DNA of 64,000 nt, taken from Bdellovibrionales bacterium. GTDB taxonomy: Bacteria; Bdellovibrionota; UBA1018. Shown here one piece after another: positions 24,628 through 33,587 of this stretch (the first letter of the stretch is position 1; every line of letters begins with the position of its first letter). The stretch covers positions 183,758 through 247,757 of the forward strand of contig JAFEAP010000023.1 of NCBI GenBank assembly GCA_018266355.1, written 5' to 3'. The notes beneath the pieces were generated by a model. It saw only the letters and a program-made list of their open reading frames with translations. It was not told the origin of the DNA and made no database searches. Position numbers and translations under genes: made by a program.

Positions 24628-26109
24628 TCAGAAGGAGAAGCCGAGCTTTTCGGGATTCTCGAGGTGGTCCTTCAGCGCCACGAGCCAGGTCACGGCGCCT
24701 TTCCCGTCGATCAGGCGGTGATCGTAGGAAAGCGCGACGTACATCATCGGGCGGATCTCGACCTTGCCGTTCACGGCCATCGGACGGTCCATGATCTTGT
24801 GCATGCCGAGGATGCCCGACTGGGGCGGATTCAGGATCGGAGTCGACATCAGCGAGCCGTACGTGCCGCCGTTCGAGATCGTGAACGTGCCGCCGGTGAG
24901 GTCGGCCATCGAGAGCTTCCCGTCGCGGCCCTTGATCGCGAACTCCGCGATCTTCTTCTCGAGCTCGACGAAGGAGAGCTGGTCGGCGCCGCGGATGACC
25001 GGGACGACGAGGCCGCGTTCCGTGCCGACCGCGATCCCGATGTCGAAGTAGTCGTGATAGACCATGTCTTTCCCGTCGATCGAAGCGTTCACTTCCGGGA
25101 TTTGTTTGAGCGCGGCGATCGAGGCCTTCGCGAAGAAGGACATGAACGAGAGGTTCACGCCGTGCTTCGCCTTGAACGCGTCTTTCTGCTCCGACCGGAG
25201 CTTCATGACCGCGGACATGTCGACTTCGTTGAACGTCGTGAGGATCGCGGCGGTGTGCTGGGCCTGGACGAGGCGTTCGGCGATCTTCGACCGGAGCATC
25301 GACATCGGCACGCGGCGATCGCCCGGTTTATCCGCGACCGTCGGCGTTTTTACCGTCGGCGCCGCGGGGGCGGCCGGAGCGTAGGCGGGAGCGCCCGCGC
25401 TCGTCGCGCCGGACGCGGTCGAACCGAGGAGATCGCCCTTCGTGACCCGGCCGTCCTTACCCGTGCCGTGCACGGTCGCGGGATTCACGCCGGTTTGGGC
25501 GGCCGCGCGACGGACCGACGGTGAAAGCGTTTGAACGGCGGTGCGGGTGATTTCCTGATCCGGGGACGGCGGGATGGGAGCGGAAGCGAAGCTCGGCGGC
25601 GCGGTAGGCGGGCTCATGCTCGGAGCGCCGGCGGGCGGCATGCCGGGGGGAGCGGAACGCGGAGGCGTGGAAGGCGGAGCACCCGGGATCGGCGGCATCG
25701 AGAAAGCCGGCGGGGCGCCCGGTGGCGCGGCCGGAGGAGCCATGGAAGGGCCGCCCGGAATCGGGGGCATCGGCGGAGGCGTGAATCCGGCGGATCCGCC
25801 CGGTACCGGAGGCGGAGCGGAAGGCGCGGCTCCGGCGGTCGGCGCCGTCGTTTGCGCGCCGGCAGTCGGCGCGACCGAATCGTCGATCACGGCGACGACT
25901 TCGCCGATGGGGATCCTTTCGCCGGCTTGCTTCATGATCTGGAGCGTACCCGGATGCTCGGCGACGACTTCGACGGTCGCCTTGTCGGTTTCGATCTCGA
26001 GAAGGAGATCGCCCGGCTTCACGGCGGCGCCGTTCGGCTTCGCCCATTTCAGGATGCTGACTTCGGTGATCGATTCTCCGACGCTCGGGGCGACGACGTT
26101 GTTTCTCAT
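24628..26109 (-). CDS. sucB: 2-oxoglutarate dehydrogenase E2, dihydrolipoyl succinyltransferase
   Basis: The E2 core enzyme transfers succinyl from lipoamide to CoA. In 493 residues: a lipoyl domain (1 to about 78, lipoyl Lys43 in [11 protein letters not shown]), then a very Pro/Ala/Gly/Met-rich linker of about 110 residues. The E3/E1-binding domain follows ([20 protein letters not shown]), then a second linker and the catalytic domain ending with the conserved [12 protein letters not shown]. The ESITE motif near the N-terminus is typical of SucB rather than pyruvate dehydrogenase E2. It starts 55 nt after sucA, with AAGGACC as ribosome site. Confidence 0.95.
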   Translation of the reverse strand: MRNNVVAPSVGESITEVSILKWAKPNGAAVKPGDLLLEIETDKATVEVVAEHPGTLQIMKQAGERIPIGEVVAVIDDSVAPTAGAQTTAPTAGAAPSAPPPVPGGSAGFTPPPMPPIPGGPSMAPPAAPPGAPPAFSMPPIPGAPPSTPPRSAPPGMPPAGAPSMSPPTAPPSFASAPIPPSPDQEITRTAVQTLSPSVRRAAAQTGVNPATVHGTGKDGRVTKGDLLGSTASGATSAGAPAYAPAAPAAPTVKTPTVADKPGDRRVPMSMLRSKIAERLVQAQHTAAILTTFNEVDMSAVMKLRSEQKDAFKAKHGVNLSFMSFFAKASIAALKQIPEVNASIDGKDMVYHDYFDIGIAVGTERGLVVPVIRGADQLSFVELEKKIAEFAIKGRDGKLSMADLTGGTFTISNGGTYGSLMSTPILNPPQSGILGMHKIMDRPMAVNGKVEIRPMMYVALSYDHRLIDGKGAVTWLVALKDHLENPEKLGFSF

Positions 26110-26164
26110 GTTGGGACGGTCCTTTCTGTCGGGGACGGGATGCTTACGGCGGATTCGCGCCGGA

Positions 26165-29011
26165 TCAGTGGAAGGCCTTCTCGAGGAAGGCCTTGAGTTC
26201 GATTTCGTGGAGTTTCATCGATCCGACCGCGGGGCTCGCGCCGATGTCGCGGCCGACGTACCGGATCGGACGGCCGCCGACGAGATTCGCGAAGTCGGAG
26301 AGCCCGCCGGACCACATCGCTTGGATGAATCCCCAGGCGCCCATGTTGCGCGGTTCTTCCTGGACCCACACGAACTCGGCGTTCGGGTAGCGGCTGAGAA
26401 CTTGCGAGAGCTTCCAAGCCGGGAACGGATAGCACTGCTCGAGGCGGACGAGCGCGACTTCCTCGTGCTTCGCGAGCTCGTTTCGTTTCGCGACGAGGTC
26501 GTAGTGGACCTTGCCCGTGGAGATCAGCACGCGTTTCACCGCCTGGTTCGTGGTCCCGCCCGGCAGCGAGCCGTCGTCGATCACTTCCTGGAAGGAACCC
26601 GTCGCGAGATCGTCGAGCGTCGAGACCGCCATCGGGTTCCGAAGCATCGACTTCGGCGACATGATGACGAGCGGTTTCCGGAACGACCACTTCATCTGGC
26701 GGCGGAGCGCGTGGAAGATCTGGGCGGGCGTCGTGAGGTTCGCGACGATGATGTTATTCCGGCCGCAGAGCTGGAGGAAACGCTCGAGGCGCGCGCTCGA
26801 GTGTTCCGGACCCTGGCCCTCGTAACCGTGGGGGAGGAGGAGCGTGAGGCCGCTCATCCGCTGCCACTTCGATTCGGCGGTGGCGATGAATTGGTCGATG
26901 ATCACCTGCGCTCCGTTCGCGAAGTCGCCGAACTGGGCTTCCCAGAGCACGAGCGTGTTCGGAGCCGCGAGCGAGTAGCCGTGCTCGAAGCCGAGGACGC
27001 CGGTCTCGGATAAGTGCGAGTTGTAGACCGAGAACTTCGCTTGGTCGGCGGCGAGGTGATTCTGCAGGCAGAGTTTGTTCCCGTTCTCGACGTCGTTGAA
27101 GACGGCGTGACGGTGGGTGAACGTGCCGCGCTCGGCGTCCTGGCCGGAGAGGCGGACGGGATGGCCTTCGGTGACGAGTGAACCGTAGGCGAGCGACTCG
27201 GCGTTACCCCAGTCGATGCCTTTGTTTTCATTCACGGCTTTCAAACGCGCTTCGAGGAAGCGGCCGAGTTTCGGGTGCAGGTGGAAATCCGCAGGCACCG
27301 TGTTCAGTTTCTTCGCGATATCCTTCAGCTTCGCGGCGTCGACCGCGGTAGAGACCGGCGCGAAAAGGTCCTCTTCGGTCGGGACCTTGAATCCTTGCCA
27401 GTCGCCTCCGAAAACGGAGACGTAAGGCAGGGGCTTCTCGGCGCGCGTCTTCGTCTGCGCTTCGGTGAGCTTCGCCATGATCGCGTCGACGACGGCTTGG
27501 GAATCCGCTTCGGTTTGCACGCCGGCCGACGCGAGCTTGCGGCCGTAGATCTCGCGGGTGGAGGGATGGGTTTTGATTTTCGCGTACATCACCGGCTGCG
27601 TGAAGGAAGGTTCGTCGCCTTCGTTATGGCCGTGCTTGCGGTAGCAAATCAGGTCGATGAAGACGTCCTTGTGGAACTTCTGGCGGTACTCGGTCGCCAG
27701 CCGGGCGACGTGCCACACGGCTTCCGGATCGTCGCCGTTCACGTGGAAGATCGGCGTTTCGAGCATCATCGCGAGGTCGGTCGCGAAGCGGGTGGAGCGC
27801 GCGTCCTTCGCCGAGGTCGTGAAGCCGACTTGGTTGTTGATGACGATGTGGAGCGTGCCGCCGGTCGCGTAGCCTTCGAGCTCGGAGAGGTTCAGCGCTT
27901 CGTAGCAAACTCCCTGGCCGGCGAGCGCGGCGTCGCCGTGGATGACGATCGGCATGACCTGCGTGCGCTCGACGTCCTTGCGTTTCTGTTGTTTCGCGCG
28001 CGTCGCGCCTTCGACGACGACGCCGACGAATTCGAGGTGCGACGGGTTGTTCGCGAGCGAGAGGTGGACGGACTGGCCTTTACGCGTGGTGAGCTCGGTG
28101 GAGTAACCCTTGTGGTACTTCACGTCGCCTTCGCCGTGCGAATAGTCCGCGGGATAGTTCCCTTCGAACTCGGTGAAGATGTACTCGGGCTTTTTCCCGA
28201 AAATGTTCGTGAGCACGTTCAAACGGCCCCGGTGGGCCATGCCGATCACGACTTCCTGGCCGCCGAATTCGGCTGAGGTCTCGATCATGCAGTCGAGCAT
28301 CGGGATCACGCTTTCGCCACCTTCGACGGAGAAGCGCTTTTGCGCGACGTAGCGGGTATGCAGGAAGCGTTCGAACGTCTCGGCGTCGGCGAGCCGCTTG
28401 AAGATCAGCTTGCGGGTTTCCGGATCGAGCGCGGTCTTGTTCCGCGAAGTCTCCATGCGGGATTGGACCCAGTCGCGTTCTTCCGGGTTATGGATGTGGA
28501 TGAACTCGACGCCGACGGAGGAGCAGTACGTTTCTCGAAGGACGGCGATGATGTCGCGGAGTTTCGCGGTGCCGAGCCCGAGGAGTTTGCCGGCGTTGAA
28601 GCTCTTGTCGAGGTCGTTCGCGGTCAGTCCGAAGCGTCCGAGTTCGAGGAACGCGTGCGAGGCGGCCGGGGGTTCGAGGGGATTGATGTTCGCGATGTTC
28701 ACGCCGCTCTCGCGGTAGGCTTGGATCAGCTTCGCGACTCGGCCTTCGCCTTCGAGTTGCTCTACCGTCAACTGCGCCGCCAGGGCCCCGGTCGAGGCGT
28801 TTCCGGCCGTCGCTCCCGTGCCCCCCGAGGTGCGACCGTAGTTTTCGGCGCCGAACTCGATGCCTTCGAAGAAGCAGCGCCAGCTCTCCTCGACCGAATC
28901 CGGGTTCGCGAGGTAACGCGCGTAAACTTCGTCGATGTATTCGGCGTTCACGCTTTTCAGGTAGCTGAAACGGGTGTTCGAAGACGGGGCGGACGATGAG
29001 GGTTTTTCCAA
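26165..29011 (-). CDS. sucA: 2-oxoglutarate dehydrogenase E1
   Basis: The thiamine-diphosphate-dependent E1 oxidatively decarboxylates 2-oxoglutarate in the TCA cycle. The 948-residue length is normal. Motifs seen are [22 protein letters not shown] N-terminal signature (here [17 protein letters not shown]), [11 protein letters not shown], the ThDP-binding [13 protein letters not shown], and the C-terminal [20 protein letters not shown]. The start is TTG at 29011, preceded by GGGAG at 8 nt; no better ATG lies ahead of the conserved part. It is first in the sucA-sucB-lpdA operon. Confidence 0.96.
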   Translation of the reverse strand: MEKPSSSAPSSNTRFSYLKSVNAEYIDEVYARYLANPDSVEESWRCFFEGIEFGAENYGRTSGGTGATAGNASTGALAAQLTVEQLEGEGRVAKLIQAYRESGVNIANINPLEPPAASHAFLELGRFGLTANDLDKSFNAGKLLGLGTAKLRDIIAVLRETYCSSVGVEFIHIHNPEERDWVQSRMETSRNKTALDPETRKLIFKRLADAETFERFLHTRYVAQKRFSVEGGESVIPMLDCMIETSAEFGGQEVVIGMAHRGRLNVLTNIFGKKPEYIFTEFEGNYPADYSHGEGDVKYHKGYSTELTTRKGQSVHLSLANNPSHLEFVGVVVEGATRAKQQKRKDVERTQVMPIVIHGDAALAGQGVCYEALNLSELEGYATGGTLHIVINNQVGFTTSAKDARSTRFATDLAMMLETPIFHVNGDDPEAVWHVARLATEYRQKFHKDVFIDLICYRKHGHNEGDEPSFTQPVMYAKIKTHPSTREIYGRKLASAGVQTEADSQAVVDAIMAKLTEAQTKTRAEKPLPYVSVFGGDWQGFKVPTEEDLFAPVSTAVDAAKLKDIAKKLNTVPADFHLHPKLGRFLEARLKAVNENKGIDWGNAESLAYGSLVTEGHPVRLSGQDAERGTFTHRHAVFNDVENGNKLCLQNHLAADQAKFSVYNSHLSETGVLGFEHGYSLAAPNTLVLWEAQFGDFANGAQVIIDQFIATAESKWQRMSGLTLLLPHGYEGQGPEHSSARLERFLQLCGRNNIIVANLTTPAQIFHALRRQMKWSFRKPLVIMSPKSMLRNPMAVSTLDDLATGSFQEVIDDGSLPGGTTNQAVKRVLISTGKVHYDLVAKRNELAKHEEVALVRLEQCYPFPAWKLSQVLSRYPNAEFVWVQEEPRNMGAWGFIQAMWSGGLSDFANLVGGRPIRYVGRDIGASPAVGSMKLHEIELKAFLEKAFH

Positions 29012-29140
29012 GCGAAGGACTCCCGAGGTGCGCGTTCGCGCGCCGATCGCGCGCGGGTAATCGAGTGAGAAGTTGCTCTTCGATTCTAGCGCGAAACCGG
29101 TGATTTTCGGGGGAAAACTGTGCCTAGTCGCGAGCGGGAA

Positions 29141-30811
29141 TCACTTCAACGCTTCGCTTAAAACCCGACCCTCCGAGAGCGACGGAGGCACCGTGCCGAG
29201 GAGGAACGAGAGCGTCGGCGCGAGGTCGACGATTTTCGCCGACTGCGCGTAGCGTCCAGGCTTCAAGCCGCGGCCCGTCAACACCAGCGGAACGTAGCGA
29301 TCGTAGCTGTAACCGCTCAGATGCGTCGCATAATCGCCCGTCGAGTGCCATCCCGACTTCGGGATCATGATCACGTCAGGACTGCGCTCCGGGTAGTAGG
29401 TGAGCAGGACTTTTCTGCCGAGCTCGCCCGCGGGAACCCGCTTCAGGAGCACGTCCGTGGAGGTGACGACGAAAGCCGCGCCGGCTTGGGCGAGGAGGTA
29501 TTTTCGGAGGAGTTCCTCCGCTTTCAGACGTGCCTCGGGACCTTTCGCGTCGAGCGCCGGGTGATTCAGGTAGAACGAGAAGTCTTCCGACCACGGCACC
29601 CACATCTGGTCCTTCGGCGCCGAACCGAATTCCTTCTTCATCAACTCGTTCAGCTCCGCGCGGAGCGCCGGTTCGTCGATGCGCCCCGCGGGAATTCCGT
29701 TCTTCGTGAGGTACTCGGCGGTATGGCCGCCGCCGTGATCGGCGGAGAGCGCGATGATCGCGCGGTCGAGACCGACTTTCTTGTCGATCGTCTTGAGGAG
29801 TTTCCCGATCTCGGCGTCTTCCGCGACGGTCATCTCCTCCATCTCGCGCGAATTCGGTCCGAAACCGTGCGCGAGGTAGTCGTGCGCGGAGAGGGAGACG
29901 AAGAGGAAGTCGGTGCGGTTTTCCTGGCCGAGTTTGAGCTTCTCGATCGCGCGTTCGGCGAGGCGGCGGGTGATTTCGATGCCGTACGGAGAGTAGATCG
30001 AACGGCGCTCGCCTTTCACGAGGTGATGCGGAAAGTGGCTTTCCATACCCCAGAGGTATTTCGCGTCGGGTTCGGTCGTTTCGTCGGAAAAACCGGTGCC
30101 CTTTCCGGGCGCTTCCCAGGTGAATTTCTGGCCGCTTTCTTTTTTCAGTTCTTCGTTCATTCCCGCGACCCATTCCGGGAGCTCCCCGTCGGGCGAGTAC
30201 TTCCTCGACGTCATCCACTGGAACGCCTTCGGATCGTGCCAGATCGCGTAGTCCGCGCGGTGGCCGCCCATCAGGATCGCCGCGCGGTCCTTCAGCGCGA
30301 CCGAGACGACGCGCGAGGGGTAGCCCGCGTTCTTGTACTCGTCGGAGACGGTCGTGCCGAGGAGGGTTTTCGGAGAAGTCCCGGCGTGCGGTTTCTTCGG
30401 ATCGCCGCCGACCGACGCCGTGGTCGGGTCTTCCACGCAGTAGTACATCGACTGGGTTTTCTGATCGAACCAGTTATTGATCGGGATTCCGTTCTGGTAC
30501 GGGAACGAACCGGTGAGCAGCGTCGCGTGGCCCGGACCGGTCATGCATTGGAGCGTGTCGTATTCGGCGAGCGGATAATAAGCGCCGCGATCGATGAGGG
30601 TGTGGAACCCGCCGTAGCCCTTCGGCCCTTTCGCGGGCAGGAAGCGTGAGGCGAAGCGCATGAGGTAGTCGGCGCGAAACTGATCGATGACGAGGAGGAC
30701 GACGAGCTTCGGTCGCTGGGGAATGATTTCACGCGATGCAGCGTAAATCGGGCTCGAAACGAGCGCGAAAAGAAAAGGAAGCGTTGCAGCAATCACAGTG
30801 CGTCGCAGCAT
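29141..30811 (-). CDS. secreted alkaline phosphatase, PafA-like
   Basis: A 556-residue exported phosphatase of the alkaline phosphatase superfamily (signal peptide ends near IYA-ASRE). Metal and nucleophile motifs: VLLVIDQFRADYL (Asp43), CMTGPGHATLLTGSFP (nucleophile Thr91), NNWFD (Asn in the substrate pocket), ALSADHGGGHT and HSTGDYATHLSG. The Thr nucleophile and NNWFD match PafA-type phosphate monoesterases with broad specificity, used to acquire phosphate in the periplasm. It precedes sucA on the same strand but is separated by 129 nt. The ribosome site is GAGGATCC. Confidence 0.85.
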   Translation of the reverse strand: MLRRTVIAATLPFLFALVSSPIYAASREIIPQRPKLVVLLVIDQFRADYLMRFASRFLPAKGPKGYGGFHTLIDRGAYYPLAEYDTLQCMTGPGHATLLTGSFPYQNGIPINNWFDQKTQSMYYCVEDPTTASVGGDPKKPHAGTSPKTLLGTTVSDEYKNAGYPSRVVSVALKDRAAILMGGHRADYAIWHDPKAFQWMTSRKYSPDGELPEWVAGMNEELKKESGQKFTWEAPGKGTGFSDETTEPDAKYLWGMESHFPHHLVKGERRSIYSPYGIEITRRLAERAIEKLKLGQENRTDFLFVSLSAHDYLAHGFGPNSREMEEMTVAEDAEIGKLLKTIDKKVGLDRAIIALSADHGGGHTAEYLTKNGIPAGRIDEPALRAELNELMKKEFGSAPKDQMWVPWSEDFSFYLNHPALDAKGPEARLKAEELLRKYLLAQAGAAFVVTSTDVLLKRVPAGELGRKVLLTYYPERSPDVIMIPKSGWHSTGDYATHLSGYSYDRYVPLVLTGRGLKPGRYAQSAKIVDLAPTLSFLLGTVPPSLSEGRVLSEALK

Positions 30812-30971
30812 TTTTTAGGATCCTCGGGCGATTTGGGTGACCAGCTCACCCTAATCGAGCTTTCGCGAAAAAAACAATCAGACGGCGTTAAGTTCACCGG
30901 ACCATTTCCGACAGGTAATTTGTCAACGGTACTTGACCGTACAAGTTTGTTTTCAAAGGAAGGCATATCCC

Positions 30972-31796
30972 ATGATCACCCAGAAGAAACTTCTCCTCCT
31001 CGCCACCCTCGCCGTGTCGACCTTCGCTTTGAACGGTTGCGGCTCGGGGACCCAAATCGTGAAATCCCTCGAATTCAAAGCCGAGCAAGACAACGGCGAC
31101 CTCGTCGCCGGCTTCGACGCGAAAGTCACCCTCGGCCAGGGTTCGCTGCCGGACGCGAAACTCCCGATCTATAATCCGAACTCGCCGGCCCAGTTCCTCG
31201 GTTACATCGAGACGAATCCGGACGGTACCCTCTCGGTCCGCGTCGACGTGACGACGGCCGCGAAGGTCCAAGTCACCGACGGCACCCTCTTGCCGAACGG
31301 TCGCGAGATTCCGATCGTTCTCCCGGCCGGCGTCACGCCGATCGCGATTCCGGTCATCAATTCGAATTCGAAAGTCTACCTCGCCGTCGGCTCGCAGAAC
31401 ATCATGGCGGGCGTCGCGGTCACGTTGATCGCGGACGCGGGCTCTTCCTCGACGGATTGGATCCGGATTCTCCAATCGCTGCCGGCGAACCTTTTCTATC
31501 CGTTCAATCTCGCGACCGACTTGAAGGGCACCGCGGGCGTCTTCACCGGCGATAAGGTCGGCGTCGGCGTCTTCGCCGTGAAGACCCTCGGCGGCGCGAG
31601 CCCGATCGCTCCGAAAGTCACGCTCGCCTCCTTCGGCGGTGAAGCGTCCGTGAACAGCCTCGCCGCCGTGAACGGCAACAAGCCGCTCCCGAGCACTCCG
31701 GAAGTTTTCGGGGTCAAGACCCAGTACCCGACCGGTTCGCGGATGAACCGGATCCAGGGCGCCCTTCGCAAAGTCCGCCATACCCAGCTCGATTGA
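30972..31796 (+). CDS. lipoprotein of unknown function
   Basis: A 274-residue lipoprotein: MITQKKLLLLATLAVSTFAL with lipobox LNGC, then GSGTQ. ATG 30972 has GGAAGG ahead; an in-frame ATG at 30933 would bury the signal. The mature part is rich in Val, Pro and short beta segments and lacks further Cys, suggesting an all-beta envelope protein. A hairpin GGGTGA/TCACCC at about 30836-30853 lies in the divergent region with the phosphatase gene. A strong bidirectional terminator follows. Confidence 0.65.
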   Translation: MITQKKLLLLATLAVSTFALNGCGSGTQIVKSLEFKAEQDNGDLVAGFDAKVTLGQGSLPDAKLPIYNPNSPAQFLGYIETNPDGTLSVRVDVTTAAKVQVTDGTLLPNGREIPIVLPAGVTPIAIPVINSNSKVYLAVGSQNIMAGVAVTLIADAGSSSTDWIRILQSLPANLFYPFNLATDLKGTAGVFTGDKVGVGVFAVKTLGGASPIAPKVTLASFGGEASVNSLAAVNGNKPLPSTPEVFGVKTQYPTGSRMNRIQGALRKVRHTQLD

Positions 31797-31838
31797 TCAG
31801 GGGTTGAGCTACCGGCTTCCTGCCGGGGGATAACGCAG

Positions 31839-31875
31839 AAAAGGGCCCGGACGTTCGTCCGGGCCCTTTTTCGTT
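31839..31875. terminator. bidirectional Rho-independent terminator
   Basis: Perfect 14-bp arms 31839-31852 and 31857-31870 with an A tract on one side and a T tract on the other. It separates the convergent lipoprotein and the secreted protein at 31921. Confidence 0.9.
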
Positions 31876-31920
31876 TCAGGAAGTCGAATCGAATCGGATG
31901 CGTTCGGTATCGGTCCGAGT

Positions 31921-32628
31921 CTAGCCGCCGTTGCCGGAATCCTTTCCGCCGGTCGGTTTCTTGAAAGTGCCCGCGGTATCGCCCGATCGATCGACGTTCG
32001 GGAATCCGAACGTCCAAACCTCGTCGCCGTTCTTGTCGACGAGCGACAGCGTGCGGGCTTGGCGGATGTTGATTCCGATCTTCTTCAGGTACGCGCGCGA
32101 TTCGGGAGTGCTGGCGGCGTCGTTCCAGGAGTCCGCGTAGGATCCCGTATCGCATCCCTTCGAGAAGCGAGGGAGCTTTCCGTCGACCGCCTTGACGAGC
32201 GCCTTGCCCGGAGCGAGATCGGAAGCATTCGGATCCCGTTCGAAGGTCTCGGCGCTGACTTTCAGATCTTTCGCGGCGTAGGGCGTGATCGTCGGAGTCA
32301 CGCTGCAGCCGAGGTAATCCTTGCAAATGGCCTTTTCGATCGCCTTGAGTTCCTTCGTCGTCGGCTGGTAGTGGCTGATCAATCCGTAGCCGCCGTCGAA
32401 ATGCGCGCCCGAAATGGCCGCGCCTGTCTGGCGTAAATCGACGCAATTCGCGGCGAGTTTACTCTTTGTCAGCGAGGCGGCGATCGCCTTGCCGAGGTCG
32501 TCCCCGAAATCGTCGGTGTGGGCACCTTTGATCGAGAAGCCGATCTTGTAGACCGAATCGCCGGCGAACGCGGAAGTCGCCGTCGCGAGGCAGAGCGCAG
32601 CGAACGAACAGAGAAGATATTTTTTCAT
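31921..32628 (-). CDS. hypothetical secreted protein
   Basis: A 235-residue exported protein. ATG 32628 gives signal peptide MKKYLLCSFAALCLATATSA (cleaved near AFA-GDS) and follows AAGGAC. The mature protein contains five cysteines (AANCVDL, ICKDYLGC, KGCDTG) and ends in a Gly/Lys tail (GGKDSGNGG). I do not recognise it. It starts 14 nt after the PilZ-domain gene and is therefore probably cotranscribed with it. Confidence 0.6.
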   Translation of the reverse strand: MKKYLLCSFAALCLATATSAFAGDSVYKIGFSIKGAHTDDFGDDLGKAIAASLTKSKLAANCVDLRQTGAAISGAHFDGGYGLISHYQPTTKELKAIEKAICKDYLGCSVTPTITPYAAKDLKVSAETFERDPNASDLAPGKALVKAVDGKLPRFSKGCDTGSYADSWNDAASTPESRAYLKKIGINIRQARTLSLVDKNGDEVWTFGFPNVDRSGDTAGTFKKPTGGKDSGNGG

Positions 32629-32642
32629 GACACCGTCCTTGG

Positions 32643-33464
32643 TTACTTTTTCTTCGGAACTTCGGGAACCCATGCGGAAGGGTTCTTACGCGCGCGTCCC
32701 CACCAGGCGCCGAGGTCTTCCTTCCACTTCGGCGGCGCGCGGACGATCGGCGTTTTCTTTTCCTCGAGTTCGTCGAGGAGCCGCATCGTGCGCTTTTCGT
32801 CCTCGGCGGCTCCGCGCTGCCATTCGAGGCCGTAGCGGTGACCGGTTCCGTCGGCTCGGCCGTAGACCGCGAGCGCGCGCATCAGGATCGTCGTCGAGTC
32901 GTGTTCGAAAGTGAGCAGAAGCGTGTCTCCGTGCTGGTAGAGCTCCGATTCGACGGTGATCCCGGCGCCGCCGATCGAGAGGTCGACGATCGTCGCGGGT
33001 TTCGCGTGGCCGTCTTCCTTCGAGACTTGGGCTTTCAGGTTCACCACGTAGCGCGGGGGGGTTTCCCACCAGCGGAGCCGCGGGTTCATGAACACCACGC
33101 GCACGTTCGGGAGCAGGAGATAAACGATGAGGGCGACGTTCGTGCCCGTAACGCCGAGGAGGATCGGCAGCGAAATCACGTCGCTCGCTACCCGCCACTC
33201 TTGGACGTTCAGGTAGATCGAGAACGCCGCGAGCGCGAGAACCGCATAATAGCCGAGGCGTTTCGCGTAGAAAATGAAGACGCCCTGGCAGAAAGGGAGG
33301 GCGTAAAATTCGACCAGATCCCAAGGACGCGAATATTTCCAGATCGCGGCGGCCATTTCGAAGAATCCGACCTTATTCACGTAGGCGGAGATGAAGATGC
33401 TTCCGATCGGTCCGAGGATCTGAAGGAGGGCGAGGAACACGAGCGGCCATGGGCGTCTTTGCAT
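32643..33464 (-). CDS. membrane protein with PilZ domain
   Basis: A 273-residue protein. The N-terminal 130 residues hold about four membrane helices. Residues about 140-240 form a PilZ-like domain: PPRYVVNLKAQV, then the DLSIGGAGI motif (matching D/NxSxxG) and GHRYGLEWQ. The arginine pair of the classical RxxxR c-di-GMP site is reduced to PPRYVV, so c-di-GMP binding is uncertain. It could sense c-di-GMP at the inner membrane. It is followed closely by the secreted-protein gene. Confidence 0.7.
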   Translation of the reverse strand: MQRRPWPLVFLALLQILGPIGSIFISAYVNKVGFFEMAAAIWKYSRPWDLVEFYALPFCQGVFIFYAKRLGYYAVLALAAFSIYLNVQEWRVASDVISLPILLGVTGTNVALIVYLLLPNVRVVFMNPRLRWWETPPRYVVNLKAQVSKEDGHAKPATIVDLSIGGAGITVESELYQHGDTLLLTFEHDSTTILMRALAVYGRADGTGHRYGLEWQRGAAEDEKRTMRLLDELEEKKTPIVRAPPKWKEDLGAWWGRARKNPSAWVPEVPKKK

Positions 33465-33587
33465 AGTGTTTAGGATAAGAGCCCGGCGAATCTTTTCAAA
33501 GGATAAGAGTTTCTAACAATCTGAACGCGCGCGGCGCGGTTCGATCGTCAAGAAAGTGGCGGAAGCCGTCGGCGTCGGAACGGCGCT

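Noticed and set aside
23060..24721. A 553-residue open frame opposite lpdA
   Set aside because: Shadow of lpdA; Asp/Arg/Val-rich with no domain.
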